A stretch of 64,000 nt of DNA, from IMG/VR virus record IMGVR_UViG_3300036818_000070, positions 16,166 to 80,165 of that record. The stretch is one strand, 5' to 3'. The notes beneath the pieces were generated by a model. That model searched no databases and was not told where the DNA came from. It was given only the letters and a program-made list of their open reading frames with translations. A program made the translations under genes and the position numbers. Below are positions 29,817-37,886 of the stretch, in pieces. Position 1 is the stretch's first letter. Each line of letters starts with the position of its first letter. This DNA comes from a virus.

Positions 29817-31551
29817 GCTAGGAGTCATCGACGGCGCGCAGGAGATGCGCGCACTGGAAGGCTCGTGGCTATTCGATGAGGACGACTGGGCTCTGATCGC
29901 GCAGCTCCAGGACCCGATCTACATGGCCGAGCTGCTGTGGCAGGACCCGAAGAACAACGAGTACTCGGGCACCTATCACGTGCGCGATTACCAGTACCCG
30001 ATGTTCCGGCCGACGACCAACTATGAGGGCTACCCGTGCGCCCGCGACGTCGGGAAGTCGGAGTCGATCAAGGCGAAGGCTGGCACGCACCCGTTCAAGC
30101 GAATGGGCGAGGACATGCTCATCACCGCGCCGGAGCTAATCCATCTTGAGGGCGTCACGCAGCAGGTCGAGCAGCGCCTCAGCGACACGCGGCTGACCAG
30201 CGACTTCCTGAAGAAGGAGAACGGCAAGACGGGCTTCACGCACAAGCCATTCCAGGTGGACTTCGCCGACGGCACGCGCATCGTCGGCCGCATACCAAAG
30301 CTCAACGGCACGGGCGTGAAAGGCCAGCACGTTCCCGACCTGCTCGTGGACGAGGGCCAGGACTACCCCGAGAACGGCTGGATTGAGGTCTTCCCGACCG
30401 TCATCAAGGACCACAAGGACGCCGACGGCAACTACGACTTCACGTTCCACTTCTACGGCGTGCACAGCGGCGCTGGCGGCGGCCAGTTCGCGCAGCTATC
30501 AACCTCCGGTGCGTACAAGGTGACAGCGATCACGGCGCTGATGAAGCCCGGTTGGAACAAGCAGGAGAAGGAGGCCGCCAAGGCGATGTACGGCGGCTCC
30601 AACACTCCCGACTACCGGCGCAACATTCTCGGAGAGCGTGGCGCCAAGCTGTCACAGTTCTTCAGCACCGCGCGACTCATGGCCTGCATGGACCAGGACA
30701 AAGAGTCGCACTACAACACCGCGATCTTCAAGGAACAGGAGTTCGAGGCCGAGCAGCTCGACACACTCATCGGGGCGGACGGCGACGTCGGCGACTTGCT
30801 CGACCTGCCGGAAGATCTCGGTCAGCAGGTCTTCTGCGGCATGGACGTCGGGCTCGTCACCGACCCGACTGTCATCACCGTGTGGGCGATCATGCGCCAC
30901 GAAAGAAAGGCGCGGCTCGCGCTCGTCCGGATGATTCACCTCTGGCGGTTCACCGAGAAGCAGATCAGGCAGGTCACGTACCGCATCGGACGCCAGTACG
31001 GACTGACGCTACGCAGCTTCGGGCAAGACATCACCGGCCTCGGCCTGCCGCTCTACCAGTCGATGGAAGCCGACGAGCAATGCCCGAAGCATCTCCGCGA
31101 GGTGTCACGCGGCTACGTCTTCAACGCCAAGGTTCCCGTCTCGGTTGACCCCAACTATGTCAGCGAGCAGGGCCAACAGATGGTCGATCAGTACGGGCAT
31201 ATCGTGCAGGTGGTCCGTGACAAGTGGACAGGCCAGGAGCGGCTCGTGGCGTTCATGTCGATGATCGAGGCCAGCACACGCTACCTCCGCAGCTTCGTGG
31301 ATGAGACCTTCCTGCTGCTGCCGTTCCACGACAAGCTCATCCGTGACTTCCAGGGCGAAACAGAGCAGCGCGTTCGGGCGATGGCCGGGGTGCGCAAGAA
31401 GCCCAACGCGTTCCACATGCTCGACTCCGCGCGCGTCATGGCGATGGCCTACAAAGCGGGGGAGATGGAGGAGCAGGTTTACGCGCGCAAGGCCGGTCCG
31501 GTGATGGACAAGGCCGTGGACTTCAACATGGACGCGGTGGCGCTCGGATGA
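29803..31551 (+). CDS. terL: terminase large subunit
   Basis: 582 residues from a GTG at 29803 (ATG at 29845 is an alternative). The N-terminal ATPase has Walker A in CARDVGKSES (about 80), Walker B LLVDEGQ (about 180) and a coupling motif near FYGVHSGAGGG. The C-terminal RNase H-like nuclease has GMDVGLVTDPTVITVW (first catalytic Asp, about 347) and later acidic residues. It cuts concatemeric phage DNA and pumps it into the prohead. A long extension of the frame to 29608 overlaps the zinc-protein gene and is not real. Confidence 0.9.
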   Translation: MAAGELGVIDGAQEMRALEGSWLFDEDDWALIAQLQDPIYMAELLWQDPKNNEYSGTYHVRDYQYPMFRPTTNYEGYPCARDVGKSESIKAKAGTHPFKRMGEDMLITAPELIHLEGVTQQVEQRLSDTRLTSDFLKKENGKTGFTHKPFQVDFADGTRIVGRIPKLNGTGVKGQHVPDLLVDEGQDYPENGWIEVFPTVIKDHKDADGNYDFTFHFYGVHSGAGGGQFAQLSTSGAYKVTAITALMKPGWNKQEKEAAKAMYGGSNTPDYRRNILGERGAKLSQFFSTARLMACMDQDKESHYNTAIFKEQEFEAEQLDTLIGADGDVGDLLDLPEDLGQQVFCGMDVGLVTDPTVITVWAIMRHERKARLALVRMIHLWRFTEKQIRQVTYRIGRQYGLTLRSFGQDITGLGLPLYQSMEADEQCPKHLREVSRGYVFNAKVPVSVDPNYVSEQGQQMVDQYGHIVQVVRDKWTGQERLVAFMSMIEASTRYLRSFVDETFLLLPFHDKLIRDFQGETEQRVRAMAGVRKKPNAFHMLDSARVMAMAYKAGEMEEQVYARKAGPVMDKAVDFNMDAVALG

Positions 31552-31745
31552 GTAAGATTCGGCGTACGCAGTCGGCCGACAGGTCCCGGCGCCACGTTCC
31601 AACCTACACGCCGTCGCTGGCGAGCGGCCCGAAGCCCCGAGGTCATAGGCCGAGCATTGCGATTCGGATGGCACCGCTTGAGGGGCGGGTGCGGAAGGCG
31701 GAGGGGTTCGACTCCCCGCGTGGCGCCGGGGTCCGCCGTGGCTAA
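31548..31745 (+). CDS. small Arg-rich protein after the terminase
   Basis: 65 residues, ATG overlapping the terminase stop. Strongly basic (SKIRRTQSADRSRRHVPTYT...). It overlaps the next start by 8 nt. The same DNA contains a tRNA T-arm-like motif (31700-31720) inside a long inverted repeat, so part of it may have another function. Confidence 0.4.
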   Translation: MSKIRRTQSADRSRRHVPTYTPSLASGPKPRGHRPSIAIRMAPLEGRVRKAEGFDSPRGAGVRRG

Positions 31746-32160
31746 GACCTTCGAGGAACTCCAGGACGTGCTCCACCGAGCGCTGCCGATGCGGCCCCCG
31801 AAGTTCGAGCCGGGCACGTCCGGCCGCGAGAAGGTGTCGGCGATCGAGGACTACCTGCTGGAGTCCGCCTACATCCACGCCGAGCTGGAGGAGGCGCTGC
31901 ATTGGCTCACGGCGCTCGTGGAGCACTTCAAGGAGCAGATCGACGCGATGCAGGGCTGGGAGGTTGGGCTGCCCAGCAAGCCGCGAGACAAGATCACCCG
32001 GCAGGACGTGCTTACGGCCAAACGGAAGCTGAACCCAACGCCGTTCGAGATCGGTGGCGATGCGCGCCGCACCCGCGACTCGGTGCTGCGCCAGATCGCT
32101 CGATTCGAGTACGACACGACTGTGATTTCGAGGGCATACTCGGTGATCTCCGGTGCCTGA
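31738..32160 (+). CDS. hypothetical helical protein
   Basis: 140 residues from a GTG at 31738 (VAKTFEELQDVLHRAL...). Helical, with a charged coil in the middle (AELEEALHWLTALVEHFKEQIDAMQG). The longer frame from 31657 passes through Arg-rich sequence and is less likely. Unknown; possibly a terminase- or portal-associated factor. Confidence 0.5.
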   Translation: MAKTFEELQDVLHRALPMRPPKFEPGTSGREKVSAIEDYLLESAYIHAELEEALHWLTALVEHFKEQIDAMQGWEVGLPSKPRDKITRQDVLTAKRKLNPTPFEIGGDARRTRDSVLRQIARFEYDTTVISRAYSVISGA

Positions 32161-32635
32161 GATACCCCTCCGCGCGAGGGATGGTTCGGTACGTGCGACG
32201 GTGACCGTCGATGACGCCGACTACGTCGAGCTGAGCAGGTACTCGTGGTGTCTGCGCGTCGGGACCACCGGCATCCGGTACGCCCAGCGCATGACGCCCC
32301 GCGACAGTGAAGGTCGGCAGACGACCGTCCTCATGCACCGTCAGGTCATGGGCTTCCCGGAGGCGAAGGTTGACCACATCAACGGCGACGGCCTAGACAA
32401 CCGCCGCGAGAACCTGCGCGCAGCGTCCGACAGCCTCAACGGCTGGAACCGGCGGGGCGCCGACAGGGACAACGCCACGGGGTGCCGGGGAGTCACCAGG
32501 GCTCGGGGGCGGTTCCGCGCCCACGCGACGGTCAAGGGGCGCTATCACCACCTCGGTATCTACGACACGGCGGAGAAAGCGGCGCAGGTTGCGGCCGATT
32601 TCAGGGCCACGGTGCCCGATTTGGCGCTCTTATGA
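32153..32635 (+). CDS. free-standing HNH-AP2 homing-type endonuclease
   Basis: 160 residues, GTG overlapping the upstream stop. HNH-3-type core VLMHRQVMGFPEAKVDHINGDGLDNRRENLR (residues about 61-91), then an AP2-like DNA-binding domain (TGCRGVTRARGRFRAHATVKGRYHHLGIYDTAEKAAQVAADF). This combination is typical of mobile endonucleases inserted between phage structural genes. It lies between the terminase and the portal. Confidence 0.85.
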   Translation: MPEIPLRARDGSVRATVTVDDADYVELSRYSWCLRVGTTGIRYAQRMTPRDSEGRQTTVLMHRQVMGFPEAKVDHINGDGLDNRRENLRAASDSLNGWNRRGADRDNATGCRGVTRARGRFRAHATVKGRYHHLGIYDTAEKAAQVAADFRATVPDLALL

Positions 32636-32658
32636 CCCGATTTCAGGCAGCTAGTAGG

Positions 32659-32680
32659 CGTCCCGGCGTAGATTAGGCGC
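32659..32680 (+). promoter_or_regulatory. phage-type promoter site 3, leaderless
   Basis: CCCGGCGTAGATTAGG with TAGATT at 32669-32674. Counting from the -10, the transcript start falls on or next to the A of the ATG at 32681. Confidence 0.75.
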
Positions 32681-32932
32681 ATGGCACTCTTCACGCTGAC
32701 CGAGCGCATCAACCTGTTGAACTCCCACCGTGGAGGGTTCGACCAGTACCAGATCGCCGCCATTCTCGGCGTCGACCTCGCCGACGTCGAAGGCGTGCTG
32801 AGCGACGCCGACTTCACGCCGACGGCGCCGCCGACGCCGAGCCTCAACGTGAGCGGCATCCCGACGGCCGACCCGCACGTCGAGGGTGACGTCTGGTCCA
32901 ACGACGGCGTGCTCACCGTAAGCGCGGGGTAA
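32681..32932 (+). CDS. small GGFD-module protein, predicted leaderless
   Basis: 83 residues. The N-terminal 42 residues (LTERINLLNSHRGGFDQYQIAAILGVDLADVEGVLSD) form a helix-turn-helix-like module, shared with the gene at 40226 (LNERAITLYNQSGGFDIQQV...). The C-terminal part is Pro/Thr-rich and flexible. Upstream of the portal; probably a virion or assembly protein. Confidence 0.6.
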   Translation: MALFTLTERINLLNSHRGGFDQYQIAAILGVDLADVEGVLSDADFTPTAPPTPSLNVSGIPTADPHVEGDVWSNDGVLTVSAG

Positions 32933-32936
32933 CCCG

Positions 32937-35495
32937 TTGGAGCCGTCCTTTCCGGCGGTCGCGCAGCCGCCGATGCGAAGCGAGCACCCGGTGGCGGGCG
33001 CCTCGGTGGTTATTGACAATCGCACGGACCTGCCGGACTCGCAGATTCGCGAGGTCGTGCGCGATCAGTGGACGGAGATCGCGGGGCTCCAGATGGGGCA
33101 CCCGAACAACTTCCAGCTCTACGCAAATAACCAGGGCTCGATGCTGGCGCGCACACCGTTCCGCACGCCGTCGAGCGTCATAGATGAGATCAGGCTGGCG
33201 CGCAGCGTCGCCGACACCGATGATGACATCGGCGCGATCATCGGACAGATGAACGCCATCGCGTTCGGCGACGGACTTGTCAACCAGCATCGTGACGAGA
33301 AGACGCTGGAGTTCTTCAACCAGATCACGAAGCCGACCGGCATGGACCTCCCGAGTGTCATGGAGGAGATGTATCGCGAGCTGCTGATCTCCTCCTCGGT
33401 CACAACGCTCACGGTCTTCAGTCGGAAGCGCATGCAGTACTGGCCACTGAAGAGTGACACCCCGATACAGGCACAGCTCCAGGTCCCGAACGTCGCCGTG
33501 CTCCCGGCCGAGAACCTTCGCGTCATCACCAACGACATCATGCACTCCGGGCAGCTCGCCTACTTCGTTGAGGACCCGAGCCTGCGGAACTGGCTGAACG
33601 AGTACCTGGACGAGAACACCAAGGCGTCACGCAAGGCGTACATGGCGATGCAGGAGCCTGTGGTGGCCGCGCTGTTCACCGGCAAGTATCGCGTGCCGAT
33701 GAACGACGGTGACATCACCTCGCGCGGGCAGACGCTCTACACACTGAACCAGGCGATGGTGAAGCGCACCACGATGCCGAAGGGTACGCAGCCGTACCCG
33801 CGCCCTCTGTTGACACGCAACTTCGCGCTCCTCGAAGCCAAGCGCCTGCTCAACATCATGGACTATGCGCTGCTTCAAGGTGGCACCAACTACATCGTTG
33901 TGGCCAAGAAGGGCTCGGACAATCTCCCGGCGCAGCAGGCCGAGGTTGACAATCTGGTCGAGCAGGTGCGTCACGCGTCACGTTCAGGCGTGCTCGTCGG
34001 CGACCACCGAGTGGACATCGAGATCATCACGCCGACACTCACCGAGCTGCTGAACCCGAACAAGCGCAAGCTCATCGGACGCAAGCTGAAGATGGGCCTC
34101 ATGCGCCAGTCCGAAGAGGTCCCCGGTGACACGGGGCCACAGGGCTCGATCAACGAGATGGAGCTGACCTCGCGCGTCATCGCCAGCGACCGCCGCAAAC
34201 TGATCTCACACGCCCAGGCGACCTTCTTCGATGACACCGCGACGCGCAATCGCAGCGTGTTCCCGATGGGCGCGCCGCACATCTGGGCACCGAAGATCAT
34301 TCTGACCAACGTCCAGCAGTTCTGGCAGATGGTCCTCAACGCCCGCGACCGCGGCGACATTCCCCGCCGCTGGGTGGTCGAGTCTCTCGGCTACAACTTC
34401 GACGCTGCCGTTGCCGAGCGCCAGCGTGAGATCGCCAATGGGGTCGATGAGATTCTCACCCCCGCGGCTGTGCCGTTCTCCAATCCCGGCGAGCCACAGG
34501 ACAACGGTCCCGGACGGCCGCCCGGCACGAGCCCGAACAACGGCAGCAGCAGAGACCTGCCAGGTCAGGGCCGTGATGCTGCCGCGCCGACTCGTGTCAT
34601 CCATCGCAACGCGGGGGAGACCGTGACGGCGTTCGTGGAGAACAACGAGGTCCACTACGTCGGCGAGCTGACCCGCAGGGTGCTGGAGCAGTATGGCGAG
34701 ACGGCCGACTACAACGGCTACGTCGTGCAGGCCGAACGAGACGCGATCGACTGGAACCAGACCGTCCGCTCCGGCAGCTCCGTCATCGTGCCGGTCAACC
34801 CCAACCAGCGCTGCCAGGAGTTCGCCAGCGTGAAGCTGGAGGAGGGGTTGCGCATGATCGTCGGACGCCGACTCGGCGACGGCGCGATGGTTGCCCGAGC
34901 GCTGCGCTTCCAGGAGCCGCGCTTCGATCTCAAGCGCGCCAGCGAGTACGCCATCCGCTGGGGCTTCATGGTCGCGCCGATGGTCGAGACCGCCGCGTCG
35001 AGCGCGCCGACCTGCACCAACTGCGGACTGCGACTGGACGACTACCCGACTAACCCGGTGTGTCCGTCCTGCGGCGCCGACAACACGCAGGGCGGCCCGG
35101 CCGTCGGCGAGTCATCAACCGGCGGCGTCGGGCCGTCATTGGACGACACGGCGGCCACCGACGACCTCGACCAGCGCGTCAGGACGCTTGCTGCGGAGGT
35201 CCAGCGACTGACCGTGCTACTCACCGGCAGCAGCCACGCGCCGAGCGAGTGGATCAGCGACGCGAAGTGGCCGTACGAGAAGCGCGAGCTGGCGGTCCGT
35301 GCCGGTGACGCGCTGCCGGGCGGCCGCTTCCCGATCATCGACCAGGAGGACGCCGACTTCGCTGCCGGTCACGCCGACCAGAGCACCATCCCGCGCGAGC
35401 AGGTCGTCTCCCACGTCATCGCAATGGTCAAGCGGCACGGACTGGAGATGCCGAAGGTCCTGGACGATGACATCAACCCACCAGACCGACAGTGA
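32937..35495 (+). CDS. portal protein with a zinc ribbon and an extra C-terminal module
   Basis: 852 residues from a TTG at 32937 (an ATG at 32973 is possible). The first 480 residues read like a large portal protein (DEIRLARSVADTDDDIGAIIGQMNAIAFGDGLV..., long central helices, IPRRWVVESLGYNFD). The last 370 residues are unusual: a Pro/Gly/Asn linker, a zinc ribbon CTNCGLRLDDYP..VCPSCGADN (about 692-715) and a C-terminal module GDALPGGRFPIIDQEDADFA... seen again in the next gene. It forms the vertex channel for DNA entry. Confidence 0.7.
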   Translation: MEPSFPAVAQPPMRSEHPVAGASVVIDNRTDLPDSQIREVVRDQWTEIAGLQMGHPNNFQLYANNQGSMLARTPFRTPSSVIDEIRLARSVADTDDDIGAIIGQMNAIAFGDGLVNQHRDEKTLEFFNQITKPTGMDLPSVMEEMYRELLISSSVTTLTVFSRKRMQYWPLKSDTPIQAQLQVPNVAVLPAENLRVITNDIMHSGQLAYFVEDPSLRNWLNEYLDENTKASRKAYMAMQEPVVAALFTGKYRVPMNDGDITSRGQTLYTLNQAMVKRTTMPKGTQPYPRPLLTRNFALLEAKRLLNIMDYALLQGGTNYIVVAKKGSDNLPAQQAEVDNLVEQVRHASRSGVLVGDHRVDIEIITPTLTELLNPNKRKLIGRKLKMGLMRQSEEVPGDTGPQGSINEMELTSRVIASDRRKLISHAQATFFDDTATRNRSVFPMGAPHIWAPKIILTNVQQFWQMVLNARDRGDIPRRWVVESLGYNFDAAVAERQREIANGVDEILTPAAVPFSNPGEPQDNGPGRPPGTSPNNGSSRDLPGQGRDAAAPTRVIHRNAGETVTAFVENNEVHYVGELTRRVLEQYGETADYNGYVVQAERDAIDWNQTVRSGSSVIVPVNPNQRCQEFASVKLEEGLRMIVGRRLGDGAMVARALRFQEPRFDLKRASEYAIRWGFMVAPMVETAASSAPTCTNCGLRLDDYPTNPVCPSCGADNTQGGPAVGESSTGGVGPSLDDTAATDDLDQRVRTLAAEVQRLTVLLTGSSHAPSEWISDAKWPYEKRELAVRAGDALPGGRFPIIDQEDADFAAGHADQSTIPREQVVSHVIAMVKRHGLEMPKVLDDDINPPDRQ

Positions 35496-35504
35496 GGTAG
35501 TCAC

Positions 35505-35843
35505 GTGAAGCCAACACACAGCAGGCGCCGCACGGACGCCGACATCCAGAGCGAGCTAGCCTCCGTCTTGGAGCGCGACGGCAAGGAGCTGGCGCGGCTT
35601 GAGGAGGAGTACGCGGCGCGCTGGCCGCAGGCGAAACGCCTCCAGGCCGTGAAGGAGGGCAACGCGATGCCCGGCGGCCACTTCCCGATCGAGACGCAGG
35701 AAGACCTGAACAGCGCCGCGCGGCTCGTGGGTCGCACGAAGCTCTCGCGCTCGGCGGTGATGACGCACATCAAGAAGATGGCCAAGAAGCACAGCCTCTC
35801 GCTGCCCGCCTCGTGGGGCGGCGGCGCCCCAGCTACGGCCTGA
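35505..35843 (+). CDS. small protein with the portal's C-terminal module
   Basis: 112 residues, GTG start. Residues about 52-100 (GNAMPGGHFPIETQEDLNSAARLVGRTKLSRSAVMTHIKKMAKKHSLSLPASW) match the last 55 residues of the portal and the phage domain often labelled DUF6582. The N-terminal half is a charged helix. Probably a head-assembly protein. It ends just before promoter site 4. Confidence 0.6.
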   Translation: MKPTHSRRRTDADIQSELASVLERDGKELARLEEEYAARWPQAKRLQAVKEGNAMPGGHFPIETQEDLNSAARLVGRTKLSRSAVMTHIKKMAKKHSLSLPASWGGGAPATA

Positions 35844-35849
35844 CGCTAG

Positions 35850-35870
35850 TCCCGGCGTAGATTAGTGTCG
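35850..35870 (+). promoter_or_regulatory. phage-type promoter site 4, leaderless
   Basis: CCCGGCGTAGATTAG with TAGATT at 35858-35863. The predicted start falls at the ATG at 35871. This supports 35871 over the GTG at 35865 as the first codon. Confidence 0.75.
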
Positions 35871-37178
35871 ATGACCGCAACGCTGCTGGGCAGGCCGCAT
35901 ACATTCGAGCGCGGCGACAGGGTGTATCTCACCACGCCGATTCGGATTGTTACGCCCTCGCAGCAGGAGGTCGAGGAGTTCGCGTTCGCGTCCGCGGTCA
36001 AGACGAAGGCGCCCAACGAGAACATCGGCTGGCTTGAGGGCCGCTACGTCGAGGCTGGCAATGCCAACCTCAATGGCGCGATGTGGCTCTCGAACGAGCT
36101 GGCCGTGAAGGCGCTTACGCCGATGCTCATGCCGATCACCGTGATGCACGACCCGCGCACTGCCGTTGGCACAATCGCCGACTGCAAGCTGCAAAGCGAG
36201 ACGACGTCGCGCATTGACACGGTGCTGGCGGTCTGGCGGCATCGCTTCCCCGAGGTGTGGGAGGAGGCGGAAGCGAATGTCGCGGCGGGCACGATGATGC
36301 AGTCGATGGAGTGCTACGCGCCGTGGTACACGTGCGCCGACTGCAACCAGCAGTACATCAAGCTGCCGAACGGCGCCGAGCGCGCCTCGTGGTGTGACCA
36401 CCTACGGGGCAACGGCAGTTCACCCGGACGGCGTATATTAGGCGACGTCTGCTTCACCGGAACTGGATTGATCTTCGGAACTCGGGGAGGGGTCGGCGCC
36501 TACACAGAGGCGTATCTCGACCACTTCCATGATGAGGTCGCGGAGTACCACGAACGGTCACACGCTGAGAGCACGTACACGCCGAACCACAGGAGCACAA
36601 GTCAAATGGGTCTTGTCCAGATTGAAGAGTCGGAGCTGGCAACCCTCCGCCGCGAGCGTGACGAGGCTCGTGTGGAGGCCGACACTCTGAAGAACAGCAA
36701 CCGCGACCTGACGACCAAGGCCGAGCAGGCCGAGGCCGCACAGAAGGTCGCGGAGACGGCCGCCGAGGCCGCACAGAAGGCGCAGAAGGACTCCGAGGAG
36801 AAGGCGCAGGCCGCCACCCTCAAGAGCACGCGCCTGGGCGCACTCGGCGACGGCTTCATGGCCAAGCTGGGCGAGACCTCCAAGACGGTTCTCGGCGAGC
36901 TGGCGGGCACCGCTTCCGATGAGGCGTGGGAGCAGGCGGTCGCCGAGCGCGAGGAGCTGGTCAAGGCCAAGCGCGACGCCAAGGCCGACGGCACGCCCGC
37001 GCCGAAGGACGAGGGCGCAAGCACCACGGCGAACGGCTTCCAGGACGAGGAGGTCGCGAGCTTCATGGGCCGCGTCACCGCGCCGGAGGCCAGCGCCACC
37101 AACAACGACGTCAATGGCTCGACGGCCGTGCGGTCACTCGCTCGCTCGTTCGCCAAGCCGAAGAAGACCGCCGCCTAA
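35871..37178 (+). CDS. prohead protease-scaffold fusion
   Basis: 435 residues, predicted leaderless. The first 240 residues resemble the capsid maturation protease of T4-gp21/S80-like phages: FAFASAVKTKAPNENIGWLEGRYVEAGNANLNGA, LMPITVMHDPRTAVGTI, MQSMECYAPWYTC, ADCNQQYIKL...ASWCDHL..., RILGDVCFTGTGLIF, with a Cys-rich insert. Residues 246-435 are a long, charged, Glu/Ala/Lys coiled coil typical of a scaffold. Protease and scaffold are joined in one frame, with a probable internal start at 36606. Confidence 0.65.
   Translation: MTATLLGRPHTFERGDRVYLTTPIRIVTPSQQEVEEFAFASAVKTKAPNENIGWLEGRYVEAGNANLNGAMWLSNELAVKALTPMLMPITVMHDPRTAVGTIADCKLQSETTSRIDTVLAVWRHRFPEVWEEAEANVAAGTMMQSMECYAPWYTCADCNQQYIKLPNGAERASWCDHLRGNGSSPGRRILGDVCFTGTGLIFGTRGGVGAYTEAYLDHFHDEVAEYHERSHAESTYTPNHRSTSQMGLVQIEESELATLRRERDEARVEADTLKNSNRDLTTKAEQAEAAQKVAETAAEAAQKAQKDSEEKAQAATLKSTRLGALGDGFMAKLGETSKTVLGELAGTASDEAWEQAVAEREELVKAKRDAKADGTPAPKDEGASTTANGFQDEEVASFMGRVTAPEASATNNDVNGSTAVRSLARSFAKPKKTAA
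36424..36446 (+). promoter_or_regulatory. phage-type promoter site 5, internal to the protease gene
   Basis: ACGGCGTATATTAGG with TATATT at 36434-36439, in frame within the protease coding sequence. The transcript would start near 36446, 160 nt ahead of the ATG at 36606. It differs from the consensus at one position. Confidence 0.4.
36606..37178 (+). CDS. probable internal start of a separate scaffold protein
   Basis: In frame with the protease gene, the ATG at 36606 follows AGGAG (10 nt) and opens a 190-residue coiled-coil product (MGLVQIEESELATLRRERDEARVEADTLKN...). This matches the arrangement of lambda C and Nu3, where the scaffold is made from an internal start. Whether it is translated separately is inference. 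Confidence 0.45.
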   Translation: MGLVQIEESELATLRRERDEARVEADTLKNSNRDLTTKAEQAEAAQKVAETAAEAAQKAQKDSEEKAQAATLKSTRLGALGDGFMAKLGETSKTVLGELAGTASDEAWEQAVAEREELVKAKRDAKADGTPAPKDEGASTTANGFQDEEVASFMGRVTAPEASATNNDVNGSTAVRSLARSFAKPKKTAA

Positions 37179-37228
37179 CAGGCGCCAGGTCAAGGACCAC
37201 GAGAGCCCGAGAGGAGCCCTGAAAGCAC

Positions 37229-37837
37229 ATGCCCGAGGCATTGACTCAAGTTGGCGCGTACCCGCTTCTGGGTGTTGGCCAGCTCCCCAACGTTTCCGTC
37301 GCCTCCCCTGGCGAGGTCTGGTCGCGGAAGCGCGCAAACGGGGTCATCGTCCCCGGCTCGTGCGTGCGTCCCGTCGAGGTCAACGGTGTCGATATGGTGC
37401 AGCCGGTCACGGCCGATGACACCGTCGTCGCCACCGGCAGCGGCATCCGCATCGAGCAGCTCTCCGTTGCCATGCGTCAAATCATGGTGCCGGACATCAA
37501 CCCCGGCTCGCAGTACAACCCGCAGCTCGGCCCGAACGAGATCGTCAACCTGGCGATTGCGGACAACGACTATGTCCGCGAGTACAAGACGGGTGTCCTG
37601 CACCTGACGCTGGTGAAGCCGGACGCGGACTACGCGGTCGGCGACATCGTCGGCTGGGACCCCGGCGCCGCCCGCCCCACCGGCAAGGCGACGGGCACCG
37701 GGGCCTGGGCGCGGATGGCCGACGACGAGAGCGTCGTCGCCAACACCGGCATCTTCGAGGTCCACACCAAGCCGCGTTACTACGGCTCAAACAACGAGTG
37801 CGTCCTGACTGTCCGCTTCCTGCGGAGCAACCAGTAG
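37229..37837 (+). CDS. capsid decoration/stabilisation protein
   Basis: 202 residues, ATG after GAGAGCCCGAGAGGAGC. The N-terminal part (PLLGVGQLPNVSVASPGEVWSRKRANG) and beta-rich rest (HLTLVKPDADYAVGDIVGWDPGAARPTGKATGTGAWARMADDES) resemble the capsid cement proteins that precede major capsid genes in many siphoviruses. The leader sequence is repeated ahead of the capsid gene, suggesting high and matched expression. Confidence 0.6.
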   Translation: MPEALTQVGAYPLLGVGQLPNVSVASPGEVWSRKRANGVIVPGSCVRPVEVNGVDMVQPVTADDTVVATGSGIRIEQLSVAMRQIMVPDINPGSQYNPQLGPNEIVNLAIADNDYVREYKTGVLHLTLVKPDADYAVGDIVGWDPGAARPTGKATGTGAWARMADDESVVANTGIFEVHTKPRYYGSNNECVLTVRFLRSNQ

Positions 37838-37886
37838 CGGCCACCACCACCGAGACGACGAGAGCCCGAGAGGAGCTACAGACGAA

